From NCBI GenBank assembly GCA_964464375.1, contig CAYXFU010000011.1, positions 38,577-102,576 on the forward strand: DNA of 64,000 nt, written 5' to 3'. The notes under the pieces were generated by a model. That model made no database searches and was not told the origin of the DNA. It saw nothing but the letters and a program-made list of their open reading frames with translations. The DNA is from CAIOZA01 sp964464375. Lineage in GTDB: Bacteria; Bacteroidota; Ignavibacteria; Kapaibacteriales; UBA2268. Shown piece by piece: positions 27,981-37,252 of the stretch; within the stretch, counting starts at the first letter, position 1, and each line of letters opens with the position of its first letter. Both the position numbers and the translations under genes were made by a program.

Positions 27981-29684
27981 TTACTTATTGTCAAATTTTA
28001 TAATTTCTTCGCCATCTACAAAATGATCGAAGTTTTTTTGTTTTATTTCTGTGATATCATCACTAATCTCATCAATATCTAGAATAGCAGATTCTTCATT
28101 TGATATTGATTCATCAATGTTTTCAGTTTCAACCTGAGTTACTTCTGATAAAGTAATATTTGAATCGCCATCTGACTCATCAATTTCTCTCAAATCAAGA
28201 ACTTTCGAGAATGAAGTATTAATCTGATCTGATAATTCACTTAATTCTCTGAAATCACTAAGCATCTGTTGCTCCTGTTCAAGAATAGTTTCTTCTGAGA
28301 TTGCTTCTTCTTCGTCTTCAGAATTTTCAGTTTCATCATGGATTTCTTCAGGAATGATTTCTTGCTTTGCATCAATCTCAGGAGCAAAAATATTCTCTAA
28401 TTCATTTCCATCCTCATTAGTATTATCCTGAACTTCAAGTAAGTCAATAAAAGATTCTTCAGATCGAGTTTCTTCCTCTATTAGTATTTCATCAGATGGA
28501 AAATCTGTTAATAGTACATCATTCCTAATATCAGAACTATCCTCGACTTCCTTAGGCAAAAAATCGTCCTCTGGAAGAGTTTCAATAATAGGACTATCAA
28601 TCTCATCAGATATTTCAATTATAGATTCTTCGGTAATAGAATCAGTTGCTGTTTTTATTAATTCAAAATCACTCAGATCAGATTCTTCATTTGTAAATTC
28701 AACAATCTCATCGGTAATAAATTCATCATCCGGATCAGAAATATTGATTGATTCAGCGTCTGTATTTATATAAATTTCATCAGTTAGAACTTCTTCTTTC
28801 GATGTATTATTAAAATCATTCAGATTAAAATCTGGAATAATAAATTTTTGTTCTGTCAATGTCGGGATTGCTGGAGATACAATACCTTCAGAATCCAGTT
28901 GATTAATCAGATCATATATGATTTTTAGGAATTGGTCACTTGTGATATATTTTAATTTATTTTGTATGAGGTGATTTTCAACAGACTGTTTGAGTGGGTC
29001 AATTCCTTTATCATCCAAAAAAATTATTAGTGCTTCACTTGGGATCGGTGTCTTGCTGTCAATATCGGGAATTGCAGGGTTAAAAATTTTAAAAACTGGT
29101 AGAAGAAGATTAATAAAATCTTCAGGAAGCAGAGTAAACAAATAGTCGTTATCAATCTTTTCAATAATTCTGTTGAACTCAATTACTGAAAATAAATCGT
29201 CAGGATTACGCTGGATATGATTTTCCTCAACATAATTCAGAAAGCCCAAAATCAAATATTGATATTCGTTGAAATAATTTAGTCTTTTTATTATCTCATT
29301 GAATGGCTTTGTAGGCTCGCCTCTGAAAACAAACCACTTCAATGCAGTTCTAGGTCGTAAAAAAAAGTTAATTAATGTTGTTATAGATGAATCAATAGTT
29401 ATTTTCAAGCTGTTCCTGTCAAACCTAGCCGAATTAAACAATAGTTCATCAATATTGGAGAGATTGTTCTTTAGACTCTCATTATCAAAATCAAAATTAA
29501 CATGAATCCTTCTGCGAATGGACTCTTCATAAATCCACCATTCCACTTCAGCATTGAAATAAGTCTTGAAAGAATGATCAAGATGAGGATTCTGCATAAT
29601 ATCAGCTAAATAAGTAAATCGCTTATTCTTATTTAAAAGATTGTTGAGTTGCTGATTATGAACAATAATTGTTTCTTCAAACAT
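27981..29684 (-). CDS. Uncharacterised protein with helical N-terminal domain and long acidic tail
   Basis: I place the start at the ATG at 29684, 17 bases after the radA stop and preceded by AGGA. A longer frame reaching 29813 would overlap the end of radA and is unlikely. The first ~260 residues look like a folded, mostly helical domain (YFNAEVEWWIYEESIRRRI, KWFVFRGEPTKPFNEII). From about residue 290 to the end the protein is very rich in Glu, Asp, Ser and Ile, with little Lys until the last 15 residues, consistent with a long disordered acidic tail. I do not recognise the family. Its position between radA and obg, with spacings of 17 and 6 bases, suggests a cytoplasmic role co-expressed with DNA repair and ribosome assembly. 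Confidence 0.7.
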   Translation of the reverse strand: MFEETIIVHNQQLNNLLNKNKRFTYLADIMQNPHLDHSFKTYFNAEVEWWIYEESIRRRIHVNFDFDNESLKNNLSNIDELLFNSARFDRNSLKITIDSSITTLINFFLRPRTALKWFVFRGEPTKPFNEIIKRLNYFNEYQYLILGFLNYVEENHIQRNPDDLFSVIEFNRIIEKIDNDYLFTLLPEDFINLLLPVFKIFNPAIPDIDSKTPIPSEALIIFLDDKGIDPLKQSVENHLIQNKLKYITSDQFLKIIYDLINQLDSEGIVSPAIPTLTEQKFIIPDFNLNDFNNTSKEEVLTDEIYINTDAESINISDPDDEFITDEIVEFTNEESDLSDFELIKTATDSITEESIIEISDEIDSPIIETLPEDDFLPKEVEDSSDIRNDVLLTDFPSDEILIEEETRSEESFIDLLEVQDNTNEDGNELENIFAPEIDAKQEIIPEEIHDETENSEDEEEAISEETILEQEQQMLSDFRELSELSDQINTSFSKVLDLREIDESDGDSNITLSEVTQVETENIDESISNEESAILDIDEISDDITEIKQKNFDHFVDGEEIIKFDNK

Positions 29685-29700
29685 ATTTTTTCCTGCAAAT

Positions 29701-31047
29701 TTAATCAAATATTTGAGATAGAGCCACAGAAATTCTTTCAGTCTGGATAATGTTAATATTAGATTTCTTAAAGTGATTATTGGTTTTGGGAATAACTGCT
29801 GTTTCAAAACCAAGTTTCTCTGCTTCGGAAATCCTCTGCTCGAGAGAAGATACCTGACGCACTTCTCCTGTTAGGCCAATTTCACCAATAATAACAGTTT
29901 TAGGATTAATCACCTTATCCTGATAAGAACTCACCAATGCGGCCGCAACACCGAGATCGACAGCCGGATCATTGATGTAAACACCACCGGCAACATTAAC
30001 AAACACATCGTTATTCTTAAATTGAATTCCAAGCCTCTTTTCCAGTACGGCTAGTATCATTTGCATTCGCCTTAATTCTATGCCGTTAACCGTCCTCTGA
30101 GGCATAGAATAGCCTGAAGTTGAAACTAATGCCTGAACTTCCAGTAAAATCGGTCTTGAGCCTTCTATTGCGGCAACAATCGCTATTCCTGTATCCTGAT
30201 TGTTCCTGTGAATTAAAAATAATTCCGAAGGATTTTTTACTTCCCGAAGTCCGCTCTGAATCATATCGAAAATACCAATTTCGTTAGTTGATCCAAATCT
30301 GTTTTTTAAGGCACGAAGTATTCTGTAAGAATACATCTTTTCTCCTTCGAACTGCAGTACAGTATCGACCATGTGTTCGAGAATCTTCGGACCTGCAATA
30401 AAACCATCTTTGGTAACATGACCTATTAAAAAAATAGGTTTATTCAGCTTCTTTGCAGTCTGCATAAGTAGAGAAGCGCATTCCCTGACCTGTATGATAC
30501 TGCCTGGGGTTGATTCTACTCTTTCTGAATAAACAGACTGAATTGAATCAATAATAATAAAATCAGCATCAGTTAATTCGATTGCTGAATTAATGGTTTC
30601 TATATTTGTTTCTGAAAGGATCATCAAATCTGATTTTACATCCGTCAATCTTTCAGATCGATGCTTTATTTGTTGGAGCGACTCTTCGCCTGTAACATAC
30701 AAAGGTTTGAATTTATTATTCTTACTGCACATTTGAAGCATTAAAGTTGATTTCCCAATCCCTGGATCACCACCGACAAGAATTATTGATCCCGGTACAA
30801 TTCCACCTCCAAGCACTCGGTCTAGCTCGGATATTCCGGTTTTCATCCGATAATCGTGAGATGTTTCAATCTCATTTAAACGAAAAATTTTTGGCTGATC
30901 TACTTTTGTACGCCCTAATTTTCTTTCACTCGCTGTTTGAGTAACTTCCTGAAAAGTATCCCATTCACCGCAAGATGTACATTTACCAAGCCATTTGGGC
31001 GATTTAATGCCACAATTTGAGCAGATATATTCAGTCTTATTTTTCAT
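29701..31047 (-). CDS. radA: DNA repair protein RadA (Sms)
   Basis: RadA is a RecA-like, DnaB-like branch-migration factor in recombinational repair. The N-terminal C4 zinc finger uses Cys 9, 12, 23 and 26 (CSNCGIKSPKWLGKCTSCGEW region). Walker A is GGDPGIGKST near residue 92, Walker B is DFIIIDSIQS, and the RadA-specific KNRFG motif is present (ALKNRFGSTNEIG). The C-terminal Lon-like domain follows (residues about 290-448, LLEVQALVS, GGVYINDPAVDLGVAAAL). Length is normal. It is the first gene of the probable radA-acidic protein-obg operon. It diverges from the RNA-binding protein gene, and the 257 bases between them are very AT-rich without a clear promoter match. Confidence 0.97.
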   Translation of the reverse strand: MKNKTEYICSNCGIKSPKWLGKCTSCGEWDTFQEVTQTASERKLGRTKVDQPKIFRLNEIETSHDYRMKTGISELDRVLGGGIVPGSIILVGGDPGIGKSTLMLQMCSKNNKFKPLYVTGEESLQQIKHRSERLTDVKSDLMILSETNIETINSAIELTDADFIIIDSIQSVYSERVESTPGSIIQVRECASLLMQTAKKLNKPIFLIGHVTKDGFIAGPKILEHMVDTVLQFEGEKMYSYRILRALKNRFGSTNEIGIFDMIQSGLREVKNPSELFLIHRNNQDTGIAIVAAIEGSRPILLEVQALVSTSGYSMPQRTVNGIELRRMQMILAVLEKRLGIQFKNNDVFVNVAGGVYINDPAVDLGVAAALVSSYQDKVINPKTVIIGEIGLTGEVRQVSSLEQRISEAEKLGFETAVIPKTNNHFKKSNINIIQTERISVALSQIFD

Positions 31048-31304
31048 TTTCTAGATAGATTCTAACTAATTTCATACTTATAATATTATAATTTACAAAA
31101 AAATAATTTTTTTTGTTTTATAAAATTGTTTAATTTAATAAATCTTTGATATTGTTTCATGGAATATAGTGTTATTAAGCATAAAAAGTAGAGTATTGTC
31201 AGACTATTGTTTAAAATTTTTTTATTATTTTATTTCTGACTCTGACAGACTCTTAAATCATCTAATTGCATATTTGTTTTTTTTTGCTTTTTTTGGAGTT
31301 TTTT

Positions 31305-31640
31305 ATGAATATCTATGTCTCTAATTTAAGTTTCAGTATGTCTGAAGCAGAACTAAAAAATGTTTTTTCAAAATTTGGTGAAGTCGAATCAGTGAAAATC
31401 ATTTCTGATAGAAATTCCGGCAGATCCAAAGGCTATGGCTTTGTCCAGATGGATGATGCTACCGGTCAGGCAGCAATCGACGGTCTAAATGGAATTGAAG
31501 TCGAAGGCAGAACCATTAAAGTTAACGTTGCTCACGAAAGAACCGAAGGCGAACCAAGGGGTGACTTTGGTAACAGAAGTGGCGGCGGTGGTTTCAGACC
31601 AAGAACTTTTACTAAAAGAGACGACGAACAGCAATTTTAA
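31305..31640 (+). CDS. Small RRM-type RNA-binding protein
   Basis: The ATG at 31305 has GGAG six bases upstream (31295-31298) and begins directly with the first RRM strand. The single RRM covers residues 1-80: RNP2 IYVSNL, RNP1 KGYGFVQM, and the usual SEAELKNVFSKFG and GRTIKVNVA segments. A short Gly/Arg-rich tail (RSGGGGFRPRTF) follows. Such proteins are common in Bacteroidetes and cyanobacteria and are thought to act as RNA chaperones or in cold adaptation. The tail can bind RNA non-specifically. Confidence 0.92.
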   Translation: MNIYVSNLSFSMSEAELKNVFSKFGEVESVKIISDRNSGRSKGYGFVQMDDATGQAAIDGLNGIEVEGRTIKVNVAHERTEGEPRGDFGNRSGGGGFRPRTFTKRDDEQQF

Positions 31641-31699
31641 TCTAAGATTACTATTTATCGGTTTAGATGATTTTTTACAAATTCTAACAGGGTTAATCT

Positions 31700-32197
31700 A
31701 TGTTTAGAATGGTTAGCGATTTCTCCGAAGTTTGGGATGTGGAATGTCGCAATACATCGGTTTTGTTTTCCAAGATCACTGATTCATCTCTCAATCAAAA
31801 AGTTTATCATGAAGGAAGATCTCTTGGTTTTCTAGAGTGGCATATTATTGTTTCAATAGGCGAAATGGCTGAGAGGATTGGTCTTAAACTTGATTGTCCG
31901 GCATTAGATTCTCCTATCCCTAATTCAGCAAATGAAATTTACTTTACTTTCAAGAAGGTTGGACAATCCTTAGCTGAAGAAGTAAAAAAATTCTCTGATG
32001 AGGATTTGGCAGTGAAAGTTGATATGTATGGTGAAATGTGGTCACGTGGAAGAGGATTAGATGCTATCATCAAACATCTTGCTCACCATCGGGGTCAGTT
32101 AACGGTTCTGATGCGACAAGCTGGTTTAAAAGTACATGGAGTTTATGGACCCGCAAAAGAAGAATGGACAGCTTTTGGAGTTCCACCTCATCCTTAA
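31700..32197 (+). CDS. DinB/YfiT-like four-helix putative metalloprotein
   Basis: The 165-residue protein has the DinB-superfamily pattern: an early conserved His on helix 2 (EWHIIVSIGEM) and the late motif HLAHHRGQLTVLMRQAG, which supplies two further metal-binding His. Members bind nickel or zinc, and some transfer or hydrolyse bacillithiol or related thiols; the substrate here cannot be told. The frame starts with MFRMVSDF; the second Met (31709) is an alternative start. It lies 59 bases after the RRM gene and is followed by a strong terminator. Confidence 0.8.
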   Translation: MFRMVSDFSEVWDVECRNTSVLFSKITDSSLNQKVYHEGRSLGFLEWHIIVSIGEMAERIGLKLDCPALDSPIPNSANEIYFTFKKVGQSLAEEVKKFSDEDLAVKVDMYGEMWSRGRGLDAIIKHLAHHRGQLTVLMRQAGLKVHGVYGPAKEEWTAFGVPPHP

Positions 32198-32217
32198 TAA
32201 TTTATATAACATCCCAT

Positions 32218-32250
32218 GCGAGTAATTTATAATTATTACTCGCTTTTTTT
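32218..32250 (+). terminator. Rho-independent terminator after the DinB-like gene
   Basis: A 9-bp stem GCGAGTAAT (32218-32226) pairs with ATTACTCGC (32235-32243), with an 8-base loop, and is followed directly by seven T (32244-32250). It lies 20 bases after the stop codon. Confidence 0.9.
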
Positions 32251-32320
32251 ATTATTTAATTAGATTATATTTTCTTTCTTAATCGTCAATCTTATTTTAG
32301 AACGATAATTCTACAAATTT

Positions 32321-32542
32321 ATGGTTAAAATCATAGTCATATTTCTGGCGATTTTTTTCGGAGCTTTATTGTTTTTTACGTATGCACTTAAAAAATTGAA
32401 AAATTTCTTCGGTAAATTCCAGCCACAACAAAGTCAATCCAGCACTCGAAGAGCAGAAGAAAATGTAATTTATAAACATGATGATGTGGTTGTACTCAAA
32501 GGCGAGGCAGCAAATAAAGATAATAAAGAAAAACCAATATAG
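32321..32542 (+). CDS. Small membrane protein, DUF4834-like
   Basis: The 73-residue protein has one N-terminal transmembrane segment (about residues 3-22, IIVIFLAIFFGALLFFTYAL), then a basic stretch (KKLKNFFGKF), a Gln/Ser linker and a charged end (VIYKHDDVVVLKGEA). Size and layout match the small DUF4834 proteins found next to metabolic genes in Bacteroidetes; the assignment is by resemblance. The stop is 3 bases before the ppx start, so the two are co-transcribed. Confidence 0.6.
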   Translation: MVKIIVIFLAIFFGALLFFTYALKKLKNFFGKFQPQQSQSSTRRAEENVIYKHDDVVVLKGEAANKDNKEKPI

Positions 32543-32545
32543 CTA

Positions 32546-34105
32546 ATGAATAAGAAACTTCCTGTAATCGCAGCAATCGATGTTGGCACTAACTCATTCC
32601 ATCTTGTTATTACTTCCGTTTCAAAAAATGGTATTCTGAAAGTTCATACCCGCGACAAAGAAATGGTTCGTCTCGGCTCTGGAAGCTCAGATATGAAAAT
32701 ACTTCAGCCTGATGCTGTCGAACGCGGTGTTGAAGCTATGATTCGTTTTGCAAAGCTTGCCAAAAGTGAAGATGCAAAAATAGTTGCGGTTGCTACTTCA
32801 GCAGTTAGAGAAGCTGCTAATAAGGATGTATTCCTCAAAAAAGTTAAAGAAGCTTCAGGCGTAGATATTCATGTGATCTCAGGAGCCGAAGAAGCTCGTC
32901 TTATCTACATCGGTGTTATTCATGCTTTACCTGTGATGAATAAAAGAACTTTAGTTGTTGATATAGGTGGCGGTAGCACTGAAACGGTTATTGGTGAAAC
33001 AGGGGAAATTAAATATCTTCATAGTGCCAAGCTGGGTGCTATCAGAATGACTAAGAGATTCAAACTTGATACAAACTTCAGCTATCATAATGTTCAGGAG
33101 TGTAGAGAGTTTATCAAAGGAGATTGGTCTCCGACAATTCAACACTTAAGAGAAACAGGCTACCAAAATATTGTTGGGACTTCCGGTACAATCACAAGTC
33201 TTGTGGCAATGGTTCTTTCTGCTAATGGGAAGTCAATTCCAGCTATTCTTAATGGAATATCTGTAACATCAACAGATGTCCTTAAAATTATTGAAAAGAT
33301 TATTTCTGCAAAGTCAATAGCCCAACGTCTTGATATACCTGGAATGGATCCAACCAGGGCTGATATTATTCTTGGTGGAGCTCTGATTTTTGAACACATA
33401 ATCAAAGAATTAAAAATCAATAATTTTCTACTTTCAGATTATTCTCTAAGAGAAGGTATTGTATTTGATACCGTTCAGAAAACTCAGGAACTGATGCAAT
33501 ATCATCATTTGAGCAGGTTGAGATATGATACTGTAAGAAATGCTGCACAACACTTCAGTGTGAATATGGAGCATTCTGAGCTCGTTCATGAGATTTGTCT
33601 CCAAATTTTCGATGATTTACAGGAAATTCACAAACTTGGTTATCCTGAAAGGGAGCTCCTCGAAGCCTCAGCATATTTGCATGATGTCGGTTATCATATT
33701 TCTCATGACCAACATCATAAACATAGTTATTATATTATCAAAAATTGCATACTCCCGGGATTTACAAATGATGAAGCAGAGATAATTGCTAACATTGCAC
33801 GCTATCACCGAAAAAGTCTTCCAAAAAAGAAGCATGAGAATTTTCAAATTCTATCAAAAGAAAAACAACAAGTTGTTACTATCCTTGCCGGTATTTTGCG
33901 CATAGCTGAAGGTATTGACAGAAGGCAGATGCAAGTAGTTTCGAAAGTCAAATGTTTCATACTCGGAAGGAATGTTGATATTTATCTTTCAACAAAGACA
34001 CCATCCTTAGATATTGATATCGAAATATGGGGTGCCAATCGCAGAAAATTATTACTTGAAAAAATACTCGACATAAGAATTGATTTTAAAGTCAATGAGG
34101 ATTAA
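32546..34105 (+). CDS. ppx: Exopolyphosphatase / Ppx-GppA phosphatase with C-terminal HD-type domain
   Basis: The enzyme removes phosphate from polyphosphate or hydrolyses pppGpp. The ASKHA phosphatase core (residues about 7-300) shows AAIDVGTNSFHLVI (phosphate 1), VATSAVREAAN, ISGAEEARLIYIG, DIGGGSTE (phosphate 2) and GTSGTI. The C-terminal half (about 315-500) carries an HD-type motif (LHDVGYHISHDQHHKHSYYI) as in longer Ppx/GppA proteins. At 519 residues it is of the long class. It cannot be decided from sequence whether polyphosphate or pppGpp is the main substrate. Confidence 0.92.
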   Translation: MNKKLPVIAAIDVGTNSFHLVITSVSKNGILKVHTRDKEMVRLGSGSSDMKILQPDAVERGVEAMIRFAKLAKSEDAKIVAVATSAVREAANKDVFLKKVKEASGVDIHVISGAEEARLIYIGVIHALPVMNKRTLVVDIGGGSTETVIGETGEIKYLHSAKLGAIRMTKRFKLDTNFSYHNVQECREFIKGDWSPTIQHLRETGYQNIVGTSGTITSLVAMVLSANGKSIPAILNGISVTSTDVLKIIEKIISAKSIAQRLDIPGMDPTRADIILGGALIFEHIIKELKINNFLLSDYSLREGIVFDTVQKTQELMQYHHLSRLRYDTVRNAAQHFSVNMEHSELVHEICLQIFDDLQEIHKLGYPERELLEASAYLHDVGYHISHDQHHKHSYYIIKNCILPGFTNDEAEIIANIARYHRKSLPKKKHENFQILSKEKQQVVTILAGILRIAEGIDRRQMQVVSKVKCFILGRNVDIYLSTKTPSLDIDIEIWGANRRKLLLEKILDIRIDFKVNED

Positions 34106-34143
34106 CTTTTGTAATTATCTGATTTGTTAATTTTTACCAAAAT

Positions 34144-34175
34144 TTTGTCTATTAACATAAAGATACCTAAATTTG
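34144..34175 (+). promoter_or_regulatory. Predicted Bacteroidetes-type promoter of ppdK
   Basis: TTTG (34144-34147) is followed after 20 bases by TAAATTTG (34168-34175), an exact match to the -33/-7 pattern TTTG-N19..21-TAnnTTTG known from Bacteroidetes. Transcription would start near 34180, giving a leader of about 50 bases before the ATG at 34234. Confidence 0.7.
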
Positions 34176-34233
34176 TATTCTGTATTTATTATATAATGTT
34201 TAGAAGTTTTCAATATTATTTGGAGAAGATATA

Positions 34234-37035
34234 ATGGGAAAAGACAAGAAAAAAGATGGTAAGTCAAAAAAATCTGACAAATCTAAAAAAAGTACAAAGT
34301 TTGTATATTTTTTCGGCGGGGGCAAATCCGATGGTAATGCTTCAATGAAGGAATTATTAGGAGGTAAGGGTGCTAATTTAGCTGAGATGGTTAATATCGG
34401 TCTGCCAGTACCTGCCGGTTTTACTATTTCTACTGAATTATGTACATACTATTATGACAATGACAGGACTTATCCTAAATCGCTGTATGATGAGGTTAAA
34501 CAATCCTTATCTAAAGTTGAAAATGAAATGGGAGCCAAATTCGGTGATAAAAACAATCCATTATTGGTATCAGTAAGATCCGGCGCAAGAGCGTCAATGC
34601 CAGGAATGATGGATACAGTTCTTAATCTCGGACTCAACGATGAAACTATCGAAGGATTAATTAAACATTCTAACAATCCAAGATTTGCTTATGATTCTTA
34701 TCGCAGATTCGTTGCTATGTATGGTGACGTAGTCTTAGGATTAAAACCGGAAGGTAAAGATGATATCGATCCATTCGAAGAAATTCTAGAAAAGAAAAAA
34801 CACGCTAGAAAAGTAACTTCCGATACCGAATTAACTGTTGACGATCTTAAAGAATTAGTTAAAGAATTCAAAGCTGCAATTAAGAAAAAATTAAAAATTG
34901 ACTTCCCAGAAGATCCACAGGAACAGCTTTGGGGAGCAATCAGTGCAGTATTTGGGTCATGGCAAAACAATCGGGCAAATATCTATAGAAAATTAAATGG
35001 AATTCCTGATTGGTGGGGAACAGCTGTTAATGTACAAGCTATGGTATTCGGTAATCTAAGCGAGGACTCTGGAACAGGTGTCGCTTTCACAAGAGATCCT
35101 GCCGCCGGTACAAACAAATTCTACGGTGAGTTTCTTATGAATGCTCAGGGAGAAGATGTCGTAGCCGGTACCAGAACACCACTAGGCATGGAAAAACTCA
35201 TTGATATAGATAAAAGAAGTTACGATCAACTGGTTAATATCAGAAAAATTCTTGAAGACCACTATAGAGATATGCAGGATATCGAGTTTACTATTCAAAA
35301 AGGCAAACTTTATATGCTTCAATGCCGTTCAGGTAAAAGAACTGCATTTGCTGCTATGCAGATAGCCGTCGATATGGTAAAAGAAGGTTATATCAAACCA
35401 AAAGAAGCATTGATGAGAATCGATCCCGATCAGCTAAATCAATTACTCCGTCCAATATTCGATCTTACAGAAAAAAATAAAGCTTTAAAAGGTGGTAAAC
35501 TTCTTGCAAAAGGTTTAAACGCAGGTCCCGGTGCTGCATGCGGTAAAGTTGTATTCAATGCTGAAGATGCTGTCGAATGGGCAAATAAAGGCGAAAAAGT
35601 TATACTTGTTAGAATTGAAACATCACCAGAAGATATTGGCGGTATGAACGTAGCAGAAGGTATTCTAACTGCTCGTGGTGGTATGACATCGCATGCTGCT
35701 CTAGTAGCACGCCAGATGGGTAAAGTCTGTGTTGCAGGTTGTGGTGAGCTTCAAATAGATTACAAAACAAGAGAATTAAGATCTGTAGGTAAAAAAGATG
35801 TGGTTAAAGAAGGTGATTTCATCTCTATCGATGGTTCAACCGGTGAAGTTATTCTCGGAAAGATTCCTACTAAGCCGAGTGAAGTTATACAGGTGTTGAT
35901 CGACAAAACTTTAGCCGAGAAAGATGCTCCAACTTTCCATATTTACAAGCAAATAATGGAATGGGCAGATAAATATCGTACATTAAATGTACGTACAAAT
36001 GCAGATCAGCCGGATCAAAGTATTAATGCTGTTGCATTTGGTGCTGAAGGTATCGGGCTTTGCCGCACTGAACACATGTTCTTTGGAGACGGGAAGATTG
36101 GTCCTATGAGAGAAATGATCCTAGCTGAAACAGTTGAAAAAAGAAAAGCTGCACTTGCAAAATTATTACCTTTGCAGAGAAAAGACTTTGAAGGCATTTT
36201 TAAAGCCATGGACGGACGTCCTGTAACAATTAGAACAATTGATCCACCTTTGCATGAATTTCTTCCTCACGACGATGCAGGACAGAAAGAAGTAGCAAAG
36301 ATGATCGGTATACCTGTTGCTAAAGTAAAAGAAAGAGTTGAAGCTTTACACGAATTTAACCCGATGTTAGGCTTCCGTGGATGCCGTTTAGGTATCCTAT
36401 TCCCGGAAATCACTGAAATGCAGGCAAGAGCAATACTTGAAGCCGCTGTAAATGTTAAGAAATCCGGCCAGGCAGTAATGCCCGAAATCATGATTCCACT
36501 AGTTGGTAACGTTGTTGAATTGAAACTTCAGGAAGAAATTGTTAGAAGAGTCGCTGACGATGTAATCAAAAAATCCGGTATAGAATTAGATTATATGGTT
36601 GGAACTATGATTGAAGTGCCACGTGGTGCCATTACAGCTGGTAAAATAGCTGAAGTTGCAGAATTCTTCTCATTCGGAACAAACGATCTTACACAAACAA
36701 CTATGGGTTTAAGCAGAGACGACTCCGGAAGATTTCTTCCACATTACATAGCAAGCGAAATCTATAATAGAGATCCCTTCGAGGCTATTGATCAGGAGGG
36801 TGTTGGATTTTTAATGAAACATGCAGTTGAAGAAGGAAGAAAAACAAAAAAGAAACTTAAAATTGGTATTTGCGGTGAACATGGTGGCGAACCTTCATCA
36901 GTTGAATTTTGCCATACCTTAGGTTTGAATTATGTTTCTTGCTCACCTTTTAGAGTTCCTATTGCTCGTTTAGCAGCAGCAAGAGCCGCTATAAGAGAAG
37001 AACTTGAAAAGAAAACAACAAAGAAGAAGAAATAA
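34234..37035 (+). CDS. ppdK: Pyruvate, phosphate dikinase
   Basis: The enzyme interconverts pyruvate, ATP and phosphate with PEP, AMP and PPi. The ATP-grasp domain starts with the typical GGGKSDGNASMKELLGGKGA and includes TRDPAAGTNKFYGEF. The phosphohistidine domain has the catalytic GGMTSHAALVARQMGK (about residue 487). The C-terminal TIM barrel has LCRTEHMFF, GTNDLTQTTMG and the catalytic-Cys motif GICGEHGGEP. The length of 933 is somewhat above the usual 870-890, partly because of a Lys/Ser-rich N-terminal extension of about 23 residues; the C terminus also ends in a Lys run (KKTTKKKK). It is monocistronic: its own promoter lies upstream and a strong terminator follows. Confidence 0.97.
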   Translation: MGKDKKKDGKSKKSDKSKKSTKFVYFFGGGKSDGNASMKELLGGKGANLAEMVNIGLPVPAGFTISTELCTYYYDNDRTYPKSLYDEVKQSLSKVENEMGAKFGDKNNPLLVSVRSGARASMPGMMDTVLNLGLNDETIEGLIKHSNNPRFAYDSYRRFVAMYGDVVLGLKPEGKDDIDPFEEILEKKKHARKVTSDTELTVDDLKELVKEFKAAIKKKLKIDFPEDPQEQLWGAISAVFGSWQNNRANIYRKLNGIPDWWGTAVNVQAMVFGNLSEDSGTGVAFTRDPAAGTNKFYGEFLMNAQGEDVVAGTRTPLGMEKLIDIDKRSYDQLVNIRKILEDHYRDMQDIEFTIQKGKLYMLQCRSGKRTAFAAMQIAVDMVKEGYIKPKEALMRIDPDQLNQLLRPIFDLTEKNKALKGGKLLAKGLNAGPGAACGKVVFNAEDAVEWANKGEKVILVRIETSPEDIGGMNVAEGILTARGGMTSHAALVARQMGKVCVAGCGELQIDYKTRELRSVGKKDVVKEGDFISIDGSTGEVILGKIPTKPSEVIQVLIDKTLAEKDAPTFHIYKQIMEWADKYRTLNVRTNADQPDQSINAVAFGAEGIGLCRTEHMFFGDGKIGPMREMILAETVEKRKAALAKLLPLQRKDFEGIFKAMDGRPVTIRTIDPPLHEFLPHDDAGQKEVAKMIGIPVAKVKERVEALHEFNPMLGFRGCRLGILFPEITEMQARAILEAAVNVKKSGQAVMPEIMIPLVGNVVELKLQEEIVRRVADDVIKKSGIELDYMVGTMIEVPRGAITAGKIAEVAEFFSFGTNDLTQTTMGLSRDDSGRFLPHYIASEIYNRDPFEAIDQEGVGFLMKHAVEEGRKTKKKLKIGICGEHGGEPSSVEFCHTLGLNYVSCSPFRVPIARLAAARAAIREELEKKTTKKKK

Positions 37036-37070
37036 TTATAAAAAACCTTTATAAAGCTTCCTAATTTTTA

Positions 37071-37100
37071 AAAAGCCGGAGATAATGTCTCCGGCTTTTT
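37071..37100 (+). terminator. Rho-independent terminator of ppdK
   Basis: A perfect 12-bp stem (37071-37082 with 37088-37099; GC-rich part AGCCGGAGA) has a 5-base loop (TAATG) and runs into T residues on the 3' side. It lies 35 bases after the ppdK stop. The A-run on the other side would let it work in both directions. Confidence 0.92.
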
Positions 37101-37252
37101 CTTTAGAAAGGCTTTTTAGCAATTTTTTTTAATTTTTTAAAAGTTCTTTTTTTTTGATTAATAAAATTTCTATAAATTAGCAATCCAGAATTTTTCGAAA
37201 TTAATTAAATTGAAAAATAACAATATTTAATAAATTTATAGCAGGAGACTTT

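Noticed and set aside
29685..29813. 43-residue N-terminal extension of the acidic protein overlapping the radA 3' end
   Set aside because: The ATG at 29684 has a Shine-Dalgarno (AGGA) and avoids the overlap. The extension is a shadow of the radA frame.
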